From: an uncultured beta proteobacterium
GTDB lineage: Bacteria; Pseudomonadota; Gammaproteobacteria; Burkholderiales; Burkholderiaceae_C
Assembly (NCBI GenBank): GCA_903844215.1
Contig: CAIMSP010000081.1
Span: 1 to 43,274 of the forward strand
Length of the DNA: 43,274 nt
Reading direction: 5' to 3'
Part shown: positions 15,223 through 25,417 of the stretch, piece by piece
Numbering within the stretch: the stretch's first letter is position 1
Layout of the letters: each line of letters starts with the position of its first letter
Program-made: the position numbers and the translations under genes
The notes under the pieces: generated by a model
Database searches by the model: none
Seen by the model: the letters and a program-made list of their open reading frames with translations, nothing else
What the model was told of the DNA's origin: nothing

Positions 15223-16614
15223 ATGAACGTTATTTCTCCCGCAAAAATTCCCCACATCGGATTTGTCAGTCTCGGTTGCCCCAAGGCACTCACCGATTCC
15301 GAACTGATTCTCACGCGCCTGAGCGCCGAAGGCTATCAAACCTCCAAGACCTTCGCCGGCGCCGATCTGGTGATCGTCAACACCTGCGGCTTCATCGATG
15401 ATGCGGTCAAGGAAAGCCTGGACACCATTGGCGAGGCGCTGGCAGAAAACGGCAAGGTCATCGTCACCGGCTGCCTGGGAGCGAAGGCCGGCAGCGACGG
15501 CAGCGCCAACCTGGTGCGCCAGATGCACCCGAGCGTGCTGGCGGTGACCGGTCCGCACGCGACGCAGGAGGTGATGGACGCGGTGCACACGCATTTGCCC
15601 AAGCCGCATGACCCCTTTGTCGATTTGCTGCCGAACGCTTTCGGCGTCGCGGGCATCAAGCTCACGCCGCGCCACTACGCCTACCTGAAGATCAGTGAAG
15701 GCTGCAACCATCGCTGCACTTTTTGCATCATTCCTTCGATGCGCGGCGACCTGGTATCGCGCCCGGTGGGCGACGTGCTGATGGAGGCGCAGGCGCTGTT
15801 TGCCGGAGGAGTCAAGGAACTGCTGGTGATCAGCCAGGACACCTCGGCCTACGGCGTCGATCTGAAGTACCGCACCGGCTTCTGGAACGGCAAGCCGGTG
15901 AAGACACGCATGCTCGAGCTGGTGCAGCAACTCGGTGAGATGGCCAAGGAATACGGCGCCTGGGTGCGCTTGCATTACGTCTATCCGTATCCGAGCGTGG
16001 ACGAGGTCGTTCCCTTGATGGCGACGGGATTGATCCTGCCGTATCTGGACGTTCCGCTGCAGCACAGCCACCCGGACGTGCTCAAGCGCATGAAGCGCCC
16101 GGCCAGCGGCGAACGCAATCTGGAGCGGATTCTGCGCTGGCGCGAAATCTGTCCGCAGATCGTCGTTCGCAGCACCTTCATAGCGGGGTTTCCGGGTGAG
16201 ACGGAAGAAGAATTCACGCACCTGCTGGACTTCATGCGCGAAGCCAAGATCGACCGTGCGGGCTGCTTTGCCTACAGCCCGGTGGCGGGCGCGGCGGCCA
16301 ACGAACTGCCCGGCATGTTGCCGTTGGAGTTGCGGGAAGAAAGACGATCCCGATTCATGGCGGTGGCGGAGGAAGTTTCGGCCTTGAAGCTGCGCCAGCG
16401 CGTGGGTGCGACGATGCAGGTGTTGGTTGACTCCGCACCGGGCATGGGGAAAAAGGGAGGCGTGGGCCGCAGTTACGCGGACGCGCCCGAGATTGACGGC
16501 AGCGTGAGGTTGTTGCCGCCGGAGAAGATCAGCAAGACGCTGAAAGCGGGGGAATTTACCAAGGCGCGCATTGTGGGAACACAAGGGCACGACCTGGTGG
16601 GCCTGCCGGTTTGA
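15223..16614 (+). CDS. rimO: Ribosomal protein S12 methylthiotransferase RimO
   Basis: This 463-aa radical-SAM methylthiotransferase modifies the beta-carbon of an aspartate in ribosomal protein S12. The N-terminal auxiliary cluster cysteines are C19, C55 and C84; the SAM cluster is C161-x3-C165-x2-C168 (CNHRCTFC). A C-terminal TRAM domain follows (from ~390). MiaB-like paralogues differ in the [10 protein letters not shown] start seen here, which is RimO-type. Confidence 0.95.
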   Translation: MNVISPAKIPHIGFVSLGCPKALTDSELILTRLSAEGYQTSKTFAGADLVIVNTCGFIDDAVKESLDTIGEALAENGKVIVTGCLGAKAGSDGSANLVRQMHPSVLAVTGPHATQEVMDAVHTHLPKPHDPFVDLLPNAFGVAGIKLTPRHYAYLKISEGCNHRCTFCIIPSMRGDLVSRPVGDVLMEAQALFAGGVKELLVISQDTSAYGVDLKYRTGFWNGKPVKTRMLELVQQLGEMAKEYGAWVRLHYVYPYPSVDEVVPLMATGLILPYLDVPLQHSHPDVLKRMKRPASGERNLERILRWREICPQIVVRSTFIAGFPGETEEEFTHLLDFMREAKIDRAGCFAYSPVAGAAANELPGMLPLELREERRSRFMAVAEEVSALKLRQRVGATMQVLVDSAPGMGKKGGVGRSYADAPEIDGSVRLLPPEKISKTLKAGEFTKARIVGTQGHDLVGLPV

Positions 16615-16645
16615 AAACAAAAAAGCCGCTTCAAATGAAGCGGCT
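16614..16645 (-). terminator. Rho-independent terminator of tRNA-Leu
   Basis: Read on the minus strand, AGCCGCTTC and GAAGCGGCT form a 9-bp stem with a 4-base loop, followed by TTTTTGTTTT. It lies 37 bases after the tRNA-Leu gene and directly against the rimO stop. On the plus strand it has no T-run, so it acts mainly for the tRNA. Confidence 0.85.
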
Positions 16646-16681
16646 GATCTGTCACAAATCGCTAGGATTTATTGTCTACAT

Positions 16682-16766
<85 letters not shown>

Positions 16767-16783
16767 ATTTCAGGAAAGAGAGA

Positions 16784-16789
16784 ATTGTA
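16784..16789 (-). promoter_or_regulatory. -10 box of tRNA-Leu
   Basis: TACAAT on the minus strand lies 17 bases before the tRNA 5' end. The -35 region is poor. The box falls inside the presumed translation start region of rnr on the other strand. Confidence 0.4.
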
Positions 16790-19059
16790 TCAAAAATATT
16801 GGAACAACCAGCACCGAGCTGGATGAAATTGAAGGAATAGTTCTTGGTCATCGCGATGGCCACGGATTTGTACAGCGCGACGACGGGGAATCAGACATCT
16901 ATCTGGCGCCCAACGAGATGCGCGCTGTGCTGCACAAGGACCGGGTCAAGGTGCGCATCGTGCGCCAAGACCGCAAGGGCCGGCCCGAGGGGCGGGTCGT
17001 TGAAATTGTGGAGCGCCCCGAGCAGCCCATCATCGGGCGGCTGCTGCATGAGAGCGGCATCTGGATCGTGGCGCCTGAAGACAAGCGCTATGGACAGGAC
17101 GTGCTGATTCCCAAGGCAGCCGTCGGCGTGGCCAAAGCCGGACAGGTGGTGGTGGTCGAATTGACCGAGCCGGCGGCGCTGTTTGGTCAGCCGGTCGGGC
17201 GCGTGAAAGAGGTGCTCGGTGAAGTCGATGACCCCGGCATGGAGATCGAGATCGCGGTGCGCAAGTACAGCGTTCCGCACGAGTTTTCGCCGGCCTGCAT
17301 CGCCTTGGCACGCACGCTGCCCGACAAGGTGCTGGCACAGGATCGCAAGCATCGCGTCGATCTGACCGATGTGCCGCTGGTCACGATCGATGGCGAAGAC
17401 GCGCGCGACTTTGACGACGCCGTCTATTGCGAACCCGCCAAGGTGGGGCGCGGCAAGGGCTGGCGCTTGCTGGTCGCGATCGCCGACGTGAGCCACTATG
17501 TCGAGACCGGAAGCGCCATCGACATCGATGCCTACGAGCGCGCCACCAGCGTGTATTTCCCGCGCCGCGTGATCCCGATGCTGCCGGAAAAACTCTCCAA
17601 CGGCCTGTGCTCGCTCAACCCCGAGGTGCAGCGCCTGTGCATGGTTTGCGACATGTTGGTCAGCGCCACGGGCGAGGTCCACGCCTACCAGTTTTATCCG
17701 GCCGTGATGTTCAGCCACGCGCGCTTCACTTACACCGAAGTCGCGGCGATCCTGAGCAACACGCGCGGCCCCGAAGCGGCCAAGCGCAAGGAGCGCGTCA
17801 ACGATTTACTCAACCTGCACGACGTGTATCGCGCCCTGCTGGCCTCGCGCAGCGTGCGCGGTGCCGTGGACTTCGAGACCACCGAGACGCAGATCATTTG
17901 CGATGAAGTCGGTCGCATTGAAAAGATCGTTCCGCGCACACGCAACGAAGCCCATCGTTTGATCGAAGAGGCGATGCTCGCGGCCAACGTGTGCAGCGCC
18001 GACTTCATCCACTCCAGCAAGCACGCCGGACTGTTCCGCGTGCACGAAGGTCCGACGCCGGAGAAGGTTGAGCTGCTGCGCAACTACCTCAAGGCGATCG
18101 GTGTGGCCATGAACGTGAGCGACGAGCCCACGCCCGCGCAGTTCCAGGCCATTGCGCAAGCCACCAAGGAGCGCCCGGACGCGCAGCAGATCCACTCGAT
18201 GCTGCTGCGTTCCATGCAGCAGGCGATCTACACCCCGACCAACGCCGGCCACTTCGGTCTGGCCTATGAGGCCTACACCCATTTCACCAGCCCGATCCGG
18301 CGTTATCCGGACCTGCTGGTGCACCGCGTCATCAAGGCGATTCTGGCGAAGAAACGCTACCACTTGCCGGTCTTGCCCACGCCGGGCGAGGCGCACGCCA
18401 AGCTGGCCAAGCGCCTGCTCAAGGGACAGGCGGCCAAGCGCAAGGAGTCGGATGAGGCGCCGGCCAAGGCCAGCCCCGAGAACCTCGCCTGGGCCGCTGC
18501 GGGTCTGCACTGCAGTGCCAACGAACGCCGCGCCGACGAGGCCAGCCGGGACGTGGAAGCCTGGCTCAAGTGCAAGTACATGCGCGATCATTTGGGCGAG
18601 GAGTTCTCCGGCGTGGTGAGTTCGGCGACCAGCTTTGGCATCTTCGTGACCCTGGACGACATGTACGTCGAAGGCCTGGTGCACATCACCGAACTCGGCG
18701 GCGAGTATTTCCGCTTTGACGAGGCGCGCCAGGAACTGCGCGGCGAGCGCACCGGCATGCGTTACGCGATCGGATCGCGGGTGCGGGTGCAGGTGAGTCG
18801 GGTCGATCTGGATGGTCGCAGGATTGATTTCCGCTTGGTCAACGAAGGCGAAGATGTGCTCACGCGCCCGGCCAAGGAGCGGGGTGCGGCCTTGCCGCAG
18901 CGCGCTGAGGCGAACGCGCCGAAGGGGAAGTTCTCCGGCAAGCCGGCGCAAAAGCCGGCCAAGGCGGCGGCTCGAACCGACAAGGCGCCGCCCCCGGGGC
19001 GCAAGGCCGCAGCCAAGAAGGACTCGGGCGGCAAGCCAGCGCGCAAACCAAGACGCTGA
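16789..19059 (+). CDS. rnr: Ribonuclease R, N-terminally short, start unresolved
   Basis: This 3'-5' exoribonuclease degrades structured RNA. Visible are cold-shock domains (from EIEGIVLGHRDGHGF), the RNB catalytic domain with DGEDARDFDDA near residues 201-211, an S1 domain (GVVSSATSFGIFVTL) and a Lys/Ala-rich basic tail. The usual N-terminal winged-helix region of ~75-80 residues is missing. In frame there is no ATG, GTG or TTG between the antisense tRNA-Leu gene and residue NEMRAVL, which is inside the first cold-shock domain. A strong AGGAAAGAGAG (16772-16782) precedes ATC 16789, ATT 16798 and an out-of-frame TTG 16785. An open frame continues through the tRNA to TTG 16672, but that translation is antisense tRNA. 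The 5' coordinate given is therefore provisional. It is convergent with nnr. Confidence 0.9.
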   Translation: MKNIGTTSTELDEIEGIVLGHRDGHGFVQRDDGESDIYLAPNEMRAVLHKDRVKVRIVRQDRKGRPEGRVVEIVERPEQPIIGRLLHESGIWIVAPEDKRYGQDVLIPKAAVGVAKAGQVVVVELTEPAALFGQPVGRVKEVLGEVDDPGMEIEIAVRKYSVPHEFSPACIALARTLPDKVLAQDRKHRVDLTDVPLVTIDGEDARDFDDAVYCEPAKVGRGKGWRLLVAIADVSHYVETGSAIDIDAYERATSVYFPRRVIPMLPEKLSNGLCSLNPEVQRLCMVCDMLVSATGEVHAYQFYPAVMFSHARFTYTEVAAILSNTRGPEAAKRKERVNDLLNLHDVYRALLASRSVRGAVDFETTETQIICDEVGRIEKIVPRTRNEAHRLIEEAMLAANVCSADFIHSSKHAGLFRVHEGPTPEKVELLRNYLKAIGVAMNVSDEPTPAQFQAIAQATKERPDAQQIHSMLLRSMQQAIYTPTNAGHFGLAYEAYTHFTSPIRRYPDLLVHRVIKAILAKKRYHLPVLPTPGEAHAKLAKRLLKGQAAKRKESDEAPAKASPENLAWAAAGLHCSANERRADEASRDVEAWLKCKYMRDHLGEEFSGVVSSATSFGIFVTLDDMYVEGLVHITELGGEYFRFDEARQELRGERTGMRYAIGSRVRVQVSRVDLDGRRIDFRLVNEGEDVLTRPAKERGAALPQRAEANAPKGKFSGKPAQKPAKAAARTDKAPPPGRKAAAKKDSGGKPARKPRR

Positions 19060-19092
19060 GGTTCTTGCACGCCGCTGTTCGGGCGCGAGCCG

Positions 19093-20574
19093 CTAGCCGT
19101 TGGCCGCCAGTTGACTGGCGCTCAGGGGCAAGCCGGCGGGCCAGCGGTCTGCCAGCGCGCCGTGCCGATAGACTGATTCGCAGGCGGCGGCAAAGGCCGG
19201 CAGGCCCGAGGCCAGCGCGGCACCCAGCATGCCGGCGAGAACGTCGCCGCTGCCCGCCGTGGCCAGGCGAGCATTGCCTGTGGGGTTGATGGCCGGGGTT
19301 TGCGCGGGGGCCGCGATCACCGTGCCCGAGCCCTTGAGCACCACGCTGCAGTGGTAGCGCTCGGCCAGTTGCTGCGCCGACTGCAGGCGTTGGCTCTGCA
19401 CCTGCGCCGCGCTGCAGCCCAGCAGCCGCGCCGCCTCCAGCGGGTGCGGCGTCAGCACCGTGACGCGGCCGCGCTGAGCACGCGCGATCAACAGCGTTTG
19501 CAACTGCGTCTCACGGGCCAGCGCGTTGAGTGCGTCGGCGTCGAGCACGACGGGAGAGGCATGGCCCAGGACGCGCGGCAGGACAGCGCGCACCGCCTCG
19601 CCGCCACCGCAGCCACAGACCAGCGTCATGCCCTGAGCGTCGAGGGCATCGAAATCGCGGAACATCAATTCCGGCTGGGACGAATCCGCCCGAATGGCGT
19701 CTGGATCCAGCAGCGCGACGTAGACCCGGCCCGCGCCGCCGTGCAGCGCCGCGCGAGCTGCGAGCAGTGCCGCGCCGCTCATGCCCTTGGCGCCGCCGAC
19801 GATGGCGACATCGCCAAAGCTGCCCTTGTGGCTGGCGTGGAGTCGGCTGCGCGCCGTTGGCTCGCCCAGCAGCGTGGCGCTGCAAGGCGCGGCCGCTGTG
19901 TCCAGTGCCAGGTCGTCCAGCCAGACCTGGCCGCTGGCATCGCGCCCGTGGGCGGTGAACAGCCCCGGCTTGAGAGTGAGCAAGCTCAGCGTGTGCTGCG
20001 CCCGCACCGCTGCGCTCGGCGCCGCTGCTTCGGCATGGGCGCCGGCCGTGCCCAGCCAGGCCCCGGTATCGGCATTCAATCCCGAGGGCAGGTCCACGGC
20101 CAGCACGGGCGCCGCGCTGTCGTTCAACTGCTGCGCCAGCGCGGCCAACCGCCCGCGCAGCGCGCCGCTGCTGCCGATGCCCAGCAAGGCGTCGATGCAC
20201 AGATCGCCGGGATCGAGATCGCCCGGGGCATCCGCCGCGAATTCCACGCCCGCAGCGCGGGCCCGCGCCAGCGAGAGCAGGGCGTCCGGTGGTGAGTTGG
20301 TCTCGTCCCCCAGCCAGGTCAGTACCGGCGCTTTGCCCCAGCGCTGCAGGTGGAGCGCCGCTTCCAGGCCGTCGCCGCCATTGTTTCCGGGGCCGCAGGC
20401 GATCCATACCCGACGCGCATGCGGCGCCAGCGCCAGCGCCAGCCGGGCCACGGCCAGACCGGCGCGCTGCATCAACGCGTGGGGTGGCAGTTGTGCGGCG
20501 GCGGCCTGCTCCAGTTGGCGCGTGGCGGCGGTGTCAAACAGGCGCTGTGCGCCTTGGGCGGTGATGCGATCCAT
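19093..20574 (-). CDS. nnr: Bifunctional NAD(P)H-hydrate epimerase / ADP-dependent dehydratase
   Basis: The 493-aa protein repairs hydrated NAD(P)H. The N-terminal epimerase domain (~1-210) carries GPGNNGGDGLEAALHL. The C-terminal kinase-like dehydratase domain (~230-493) has CGCGGGEAV and the nucleotide motif ATAGSGDVLAGMLGA. ATG 20574 (MDRITAQGAQ) is chosen as the family-like start; the frame stays open upstream into the inverted repeat and dadA. It is 121 bases downstream of dadA on the same strand. Confidence 0.92.
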   Translation of the reverse strand: MDRITAQGAQRLFDTAATRQLEQAAAAQLPPHALMQRAGLAVARLALALAPHARRVWIACGPGNNGGDGLEAALHLQRWGKAPVLTWLGDETNSPPDALLSLARARAAGVEFAADAPGDLDPGDLCIDALLGIGSSGALRGRLAALAQQLNDSAAPVLAVDLPSGLNADTGAWLGTAGAHAEAAAPSAAVRAQHTLSLLTLKPGLFTAHGRDASGQVWLDDLALDTAAAPCSATLLGEPTARSRLHASHKGSFGDVAIVGGAKGMSGAALLAARAALHGGAGRVYVALLDPDAIRADSSQPELMFRDFDALDAQGMTLVCGCGGGEAVRAVLPRVLGHASPVVLDADALNALARETQLQTLLIARAQRGRVTVLTPHPLEAARLLGCSAAQVQSQRLQSAQQLAERYHCSVVLKGSGTVIAAPAQTPAINPTGNARLATAGSGDVLAGMLGAALASGLPAFAAACESVYRHGALADRWPAGLPLSASQLAANG

Positions 20575-20614
20575 GGCGCGATTGTGGCTCGAACTCGCTC
20601 CAGGCTGAAACTGG

Positions 20615-20695
20615 GGATCCTCTGCATCACTCCGACCGGAGTTGCACGCCCAATCCTGGGGATGCGCGGACCGCGATGGCTTGTGCAGAGGATCC
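20615..20695. repeat. Structured inverted-repeat element between dadA and nnr
   Basis: GGATCCTCTGCA (20615-20626) and TGCAGAGGATCC (20684-20695) form a perfect 12-bp pair around 57 bases. Inside are two smaller dyads, ACTCCG/CGGAGT (20629-20642) and CGCG/CGCG around GAC (20665-20675). Together they could fold as a multi-branched structure. The element abuts the dadA stop codon. No T-run follows on the minus strand, so it is not a typical terminator. It may be an intergenic repeat family member or an RNA structure. Confidence 0.7.
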
Positions 20696-21946
20696 TTAGC
20701 CCAGGCGTTCCACGCCCAAGCCTTCCAGATCCAGCCCGGGCGGGCGTTGCGCCAGCAGATCGGCCAAGGCGCGCGCGCTGCCACAACTCAGCGCCCAGCC
20801 GCTGGAGCCGTGGCCCAAATTCAGCCAAATACCGGGCACGCCACTGGCACCCAGAATCGGCGGGCCATCGGGCAGCATCGGGCGCGCACCCTTCCATTCC
20901 TGCACGCCGCTGGAGAATTGCGCTGCCCCCGGAAACCAGTCCTGCAATACCTTGTACAGCGTGCGCAGCGAGGCGGCGCGCTTGTGCTCGACCGAGCCAC
21001 CCAACTCGGCGCTGCCGGCCACGCGCACGCGCTGGCCCAGGCGTGAGATTGCGACCTTGTAGCGTTCGTCCATGACGGCGCTGCGCGGCGCGTTCAGCGG
21101 CTCACGCAAGGGCGCGCTCACCGAATAGCCGTGGACTGCGACCATGGGGATTTTCAAGCCGATGGGGCGCAGCAATTTCGCCGAATCCAGCCCGGCGCAG
21201 ACCACCACGGCGTCAAAGTGGCGCGCGCTCGCTTCGCCTTCGATCTGGAGGTGGGTGGGCGACGCGGGGTTCAAGCCTTGCACCACCGTGTTGAACGCGA
21301 ACTCAGCGCCCAGGCGCAGCGCCTCGTTCTTCAGCAGCAGCGTGAACTGGCGGCAGTTGGCCACTTCATCCTGGGCCAGGTGAATGGCGCCGAACAACGG
21401 GGTGTCGGGATTCAGTGCGGGCTCGACCTTGCGTGCATCCTGCGGATTCAACTCACTGAAAGCGACGCCGGCGTCGCGCAGCAACTGCAGCCCCGGCTGC
21501 GCCAGCCGAGCGTCCTGTTCCGAGCGCAACAACACCATGTAGCCGGTGCTGTGGTCGTACTCCAGTTGCAACTCGCTGCTGATTTCGTGCAGCCGCTCGC
21601 GGCTGTAAAAGGCCAGGCGTTGCAGCCGCGCCCGGTTGGCCTGGTAGCTTTGCAGATTGCAGGCGCGCAGCCAGCGCCAGATCCAGGCCAACTCGGCCAT
21701 GGACAGCGGCAGACCGAGCTTGACCGGCGCGTGGCGGCTGAACAGGTAGCGCGCCACCTTGGCAGGCATGCCGGGTCCAGCCCAGGGCGTGACGTAGCCG
21801 GGGGCGAGCACGCCGGCATTCGCAAAGCTGCTCTCCTCGGCGGCGGCGCCGCGGCGTTCGAACACGGTGACTTCGTGGCCATCACAGGCCAATTCATAAG
21901 CGCTGGTCGTTCCGATCACGCCAGCCCCGATCACGGCAATTCTCAT
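20696..21946 (-). CDS. dadA: D-amino acid dehydrogenase, small subunit type
   Basis: This 416-aa FAD enzyme deaminates D-amino acids, feeding electrons to the respiratory chain. The N-terminal dinucleotide fold MRIAVIGAGVIGTTSAYELA gives both the start and the FAD site. The C-terminal ARPMLPDGPPILGASGVPGIWLNLG-type region (residues ~349-373) is typical of DadA. No alanine racemase (dadX) is adjacent. A broader D-amino acid or proline-like substrate is possible. Confidence 0.9.
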   Translation of the reverse strand: MRIAVIGAGVIGTTSAYELACDGHEVTVFERRGAAAEESSFANAGVLAPGYVTPWAGPGMPAKVARYLFSRHAPVKLGLPLSMAELAWIWRWLRACNLQSYQANRARLQRLAFYSRERLHEISSELQLEYDHSTGYMVLLRSEQDARLAQPGLQLLRDAGVAFSELNPQDARKVEPALNPDTPLFGAIHLAQDEVANCRQFTLLLKNEALRLGAEFAFNTVVQGLNPASPTHLQIEGEASARHFDAVVVCAGLDSAKLLRPIGLKIPMVAVHGYSVSAPLREPLNAPRSAVMDERYKVAISRLGQRVRVAGSAELGGSVEHKRAASLRTLYKVLQDWFPGAAQFSSGVQEWKGARPMLPDGPPILGASGVPGIWLNLGHGSSGWALSCGSARALADLLAQRPPGLDLEGLGVERLG

Positions 21947-22032
21947 GGTGTGGGCAGGCGCTTTATATCGAGTGTCATGGGTTGCTTGGGGGAAAGTGGG
22001 TATGGAAAGAGGGTCTGCAGGGCGAGCGATCG

Positions 22033-23388
22033 CTATTCCTGCGACAGCAATTGCGCCGCCAGCAGAGCACTGTTGAGGACCGAATCATCACGCAGCGCGC
22101 CATGCCAGAGCATCAGGCCCACGGGCCATGCGCCGCGCTGATGGCAGGGTATGGAGATGGCGCAACCATCCAGCATGTTAACCACACTGGTGTTGCGCAG
22201 CAGCAGGCCATTGATGCGGAAGAATTCCGCGTCTCGTTCGGGCCCGGGCGCGACGCTGTCCAGCCTGCGGGCCGTGATCGGCACGCAGGGCGAAAGCGCG
22301 GCGTCAAAGCCTTGCAAGTCTTGCTCCACGCGCAACATCCAGGCCGCACGTGCGCGCTGCAGTTCGAGGTAGTCGCATGCCAGCATAGCGGCCCCGTTGC
22401 CAATGCGCGAACGCACTCTAGGGTCATAGCGCTCGGCGTGGCGCTCTAGCAGCAAGCGGTGCCAAGCGTAGCTTTCGATGGCGGAGAAGCCCCCTTTGGA
22501 CTGCATTGCGCCCAATTCCCCCAAGGCCTTGAGTTCCACGGTTTCAATCCTTGCGCCGGCCTGACTCAGGCGCATCAGCGTGCGCTCGAAGGCGCTCGCC
22601 ACGGCCCCATCCAGTCCATCGAGCAGGCTGGTTTGCGGCACGGCAAAGCGGTAGGCCGAGAGTGGAGCGGGGCTGCGCGTGACGCGTCGCGCGGCCAATA
22701 TTTCATGGGCCAGCACGGCGTCGCGCACGCTTCGGGTCAGTGCGCAGACCGTGTCCAGCGTGCTCGACAACGGGACCGCGCCGGTCGTCGGCACCAGTCG
22801 CGCCGTGCTCTTGAAGCCGACGATGCCGTTCAAGGCGGCCGGAATGCGGATCGAGCCGCCGGTGTCGGAGCCCAGGCCGATGAAGGCCGCGCCGCTCGCC
22901 ACCGACACCGCTGCACCGGACGACGAGCCGCCCGGCAAGTGGGCGGCGCCGTCCGAGCCCACGCGCCGCTCGTTCAGGCCGTCCCAGGCCGCAGGCGTGC
23001 CGTAGTGCGGATTGACGCCGACGCCGGAGAAGGCGAATTCGACCATCTGGCTGCGTCCGAGCAGGCTGGCGCCGGCCGCGCGCAGCCGCGCCACCGCCAC
23101 GCTGTCGTGCGTTGCCGGCGGCGCATCGGCCAGCACCACGGAGCCGGCGGTGGTGGTTTGTCCGGCGATGTCGAACAAGTCCTTGACCGAAACGCTCAGC
23201 CCGGCCAGCGCCAGACCCTGTGGCTGCGGCTTGGCCGCGGTGCGCCGGGCCGAGTCGAACAGCGTGCGCACGAAGGCGTGTTCACAGGCTGGGGACTGGG
23301 CGATGGCGATGCAGTTTTCGATTTCCTGCGTGGCGCTGCCCAGGCCGTTGTTGAGCCGTTCACGGGTGCTGATCAGGTCGGTCTTCAT
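22033..23388 (-). CDS. Amidase-signature family amidase
   Basis: The 451-aa protein has the Ser-cisSer-Lys catalytic set: lysine in LSVSVKDLFD, and the Gly/Ser-rich signature LPGGSSSGAAVSVASG followed by GLGSDTGGSIRIP. It resembles GatA-like and indoleacetamide- or urea-derivative amidases, but the substrate cannot be read. ATG 23388 is preceded by GAGGAAAA, and the upstream open frame is discarded. It is divergent from rpsB and 86 bases upstream of dadA, with which it may share a transcript. Confidence 0.88.
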   Translation of the reverse strand: MKTDLISTRERLNNGLGSATQEIENCIAIAQSPACEHAFVRTLFDSARRTAAKPQPQGLALAGLSVSVKDLFDIAGQTTTAGSVVLADAPPATHDSVAVARLRAAGASLLGRSQMVEFAFSGVGVNPHYGTPAAWDGLNERRVGSDGAAHLPGGSSSGAAVSVASGAAFIGLGSDTGGSIRIPAALNGIVGFKSTARLVPTTGAVPLSSTLDTVCALTRSVRDAVLAHEILAARRVTRSPAPLSAYRFAVPQTSLLDGLDGAVASAFERTLMRLSQAGARIETVELKALGELGAMQSKGGFSAIESYAWHRLLLERHAERYDPRVRSRIGNGAAMLACDYLELQRARAAWMLRVEQDLQGFDAALSPCVPITARRLDSVAPGPERDAEFFRINGLLLRNTSVVNMLDGCAISIPCHQRGAWPVGLMLWHGALRDDSVLNSALLAAQLLSQE

Positions 23389-23410
23389 GGGGTTTTCCTC
23401 TTCGCTATGG

Positions 23411-23580
23411 TATAGTCCTTGGGTTTTGCCGCTGCTGCGGGGCTTGCCCTGAAGCCGTTGCAAAACAAATCGCAAACCAGCCCCACCAAGGTGTTGTGAG
23501 TATCGCGCCCAAAGCTTGAAGAAGCGAAGCCCTTGCCCACAAAACGGACTGGATTTTAGAAACAACCTTCGGAGTTAAAC
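23411..23580 (+). promoter_or_regulatory. rpsB promoter and leader
   Basis: TATAGT at 23411-23416 is a likely -10 box. About 160 bases of leader follow before the rpsB start, including GC-rich segments (CGCTGCTGCGGGGC) and a good GGAG. Long structured leaders for S2 autoregulation are known in other proteobacteria. The fold here was not computed. Confidence 0.4.
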
Positions 23581-24333
23581 ATGTCAGTCACAATGCGCGA
23601 AATGCTGGAAGCCGGCGTCCATTTTGGTCACCAAACCCGCTTCTGGAATCCCAAGATGGCGCCGTATATTTTCGGCCATCGCAACAAGATCCACATCATC
23701 AACCTGGAAAAGTCGTTGCCGATGTTCCAGGATGCACTGACGCACGTGCGCCAGTTGTCCGCCAACCGCGGCACGATTCTGATGGTCGGCACCAAGCGCC
23801 AGTCGCGCGACACGATTGCAGCCGAAGCGCAACGCGCCGGCGTTCCCTACGTGGACCAGCGCTGGTTGGGCGGCATGCTGACCAACTTCAAGACCGTCAA
23901 AACCTCGATCAAGCGCTTGAAGGACATGAAGGTCCAGCAAGAAGCCGGTCTGGACGCGATGAGCAAGAAAGAGCAACTGATGTTCGCCCGTGAAATGGCC
24001 AAGCTGGAAAAAGACATCGGCGGCATTCAGAACATGACGGCTCTGCCCGACGCCATCTTCGTGATCGACGTGGGCTACCACAAGATTGCCATTTCCGAAG
24101 CCAAGAAGCTGGGCATCCCGCTGATCGGCATCGTCGATACCAACCATTCCCCAATCGGCATCGACTACATCATCCCCGGCAACGATGACTCGGCCAAGGC
24201 CATCACTTTGTACGCCCGCAGCATCGCCGACGCGATCCTGGAAGGCCGCGCCAACCCGATGGCGGAAGTGGTCAAGGCGATCGCAGCCGAGACCGGCGAT
24301 GAATTTGTGGAAGTGCAAGAAGCCACGGCTTGA
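23581..24333 (+). CDS. rpsB: 30S ribosomal protein S2
   Basis: The 250-aa protein has the S2 family start [26 protein letters not shown] and the conserved IDTNHSP-like segment (here [20 protein letters not shown]). It binds the 30S neck region. GGAG precedes the ATG. It is separated from tsf by a strong terminator, as in other bacteria where S2 and EF-Ts levels differ. Confidence 0.98.
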   Translation: MSVTMREMLEAGVHFGHQTRFWNPKMAPYIFGHRNKIHIINLEKSLPMFQDALTHVRQLSANRGTILMVGTKRQSRDTIAAEAQRAGVPYVDQRWLGGMLTNFKTVKTSIKRLKDMKVQQEAGLDAMSKKEQLMFAREMAKLEKDIGGIQNMTALPDAIFVIDVGYHKIAISEAKKLGIPLIGIVDTNHSPIGIDYIIPGNDDSAKAITLYARSIADAILEGRANPMAEVVKAIAAETGDEFVEVQEATA

Positions 24334-24364
24334 TCACTTTGGAGCCGCGTGCAACGCGATCAGG

Positions 24365-24387
24365 AGGGGCTTTTGCCCCTTTTTTTT
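24365..24387 (+). terminator. Rho-independent terminator between rpsB and tsf
   Basis: AGGGGC/GCCCCT stem with a TTTT loop is followed by eight T residues. It probably gives partial termination, since tsf follows after 48 bases. Confidence 0.9.
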
Positions 24388-24434
24388 AGCTCTTTCCTTT
24401 GAAACCTTTTTGACTTGATGATGGAGAAATAACG

Positions 24435-25358
24435 ATGGCTGCAATTACCGCAAGCATGGTCGCCGAACTGCGCGGCAAGACCGACGCACCGATGATGGAA
24501 TGCAAGAGGGCCCTGACCGAGGCCGAAGGCAATATGGAAAAGGCCGAGGAACTGCTGCGCGTCAAGCTCGGCAACAAGGCCGGCAAGGCGTCCGCTCGCA
24601 TCACCTCCGAAGGCGTGGTGACCTGCTTCATCGATGGCAGCACGGGCGCCATGATCGAAGTCAACTGCGAAACCGACTTCGTCACCAAGAGCGATGGTTT
24701 CCTCGCGATGGCCACGGCCGCCGCCCAGTTGATCGCCAAGAACGATCCGGCTGACGTGGCCGCGCTGGGCGCTTTGGCTTACAGCCAGGACGGCTTCGGC
24801 CCGACCCTGGAAGACGTGCGCAAGGGCTTGATTGGCAAGATCGGCGAGAACATGAGCTTTCGTCGCTTCAAGCGTTTCGCCTCGGGCGCCAAGCTGGCGT
24901 CGTACCTGCACGGCACGCGCATCGGCGTGGTGGTCGAGTTTGACGGCGATGACATCGCCGCCAAGGACGTCGCCATGCACGTCGCCGCGATGAAGCCTGT
25001 GGCCCTGTCCAGCGCGGACGTCCCCGCTGAATTGGTGGCCAAGGAGCGCTCGCTGGCCGCCGCCAAGGCCGCCGACGACGCCGCAACGGCCGTGGCAGCG
25101 GGCAAGCCGGTTCAGTCCGACGAAATCGTGGCCAAGCGCATCGAAGGCGGCGTGCAGAAGTTCCTCAAGGAAGTCTCCTTGTTCAACCAGTCGTTCGTGA
25201 AGAACGACAAGCAATCCGTCGAGCAGATGCTCAAGGCCACCGGGACGAACGTGAAGGCGTTCACCTTGTACGTGGTGGGTGAAGGCATCGAAAAGAAGGT
25301 CGATGATTTCGCGGCCGAAGTGGCCGCCACCGTGGCTGCGGCACAAAAGGGCGCCTGA
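24435..25358 (+). CDS. tsf: Elongation factor Ts
   Basis: The 307-aa nucleotide exchange factor for EF-Tu has an N-terminal UBA-like domain with the signature [16 protein letters not shown] (residues ~13-28) and the core motif [11 protein letters not shown] near 73-83. GGAGAAA precedes the ATG. Confidence 0.98.
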   Translation: MAAITASMVAELRGKTDAPMMECKRALTEAEGNMEKAEELLRVKLGNKAGKASARITSEGVVTCFIDGSTGAMIEVNCETDFVTKSDGFLAMATAAAQLIAKNDPADVAALGALAYSQDGFGPTLEDVRKGLIGKIGENMSFRRFKRFASGAKLASYLHGTRIGVVVEFDGDDIAAKDVAMHVAAMKPVALSSADVPAELVAKERSLAAAKAADDAATAVAAGKPVQSDEIVAKRIEGGVQKFLKEVSLFNQSFVKNDKQSVEQMLKATGTNVKAFTLYVVGEGIEKKVDDFAAEVAATVAAAQKGA

Positions 25359-25417
25359 TCCTGTTGTTGCACCCGAACCGCCCCTTGCCTATCCCACAAC
25401 GTACCAGGAGCTCCACC

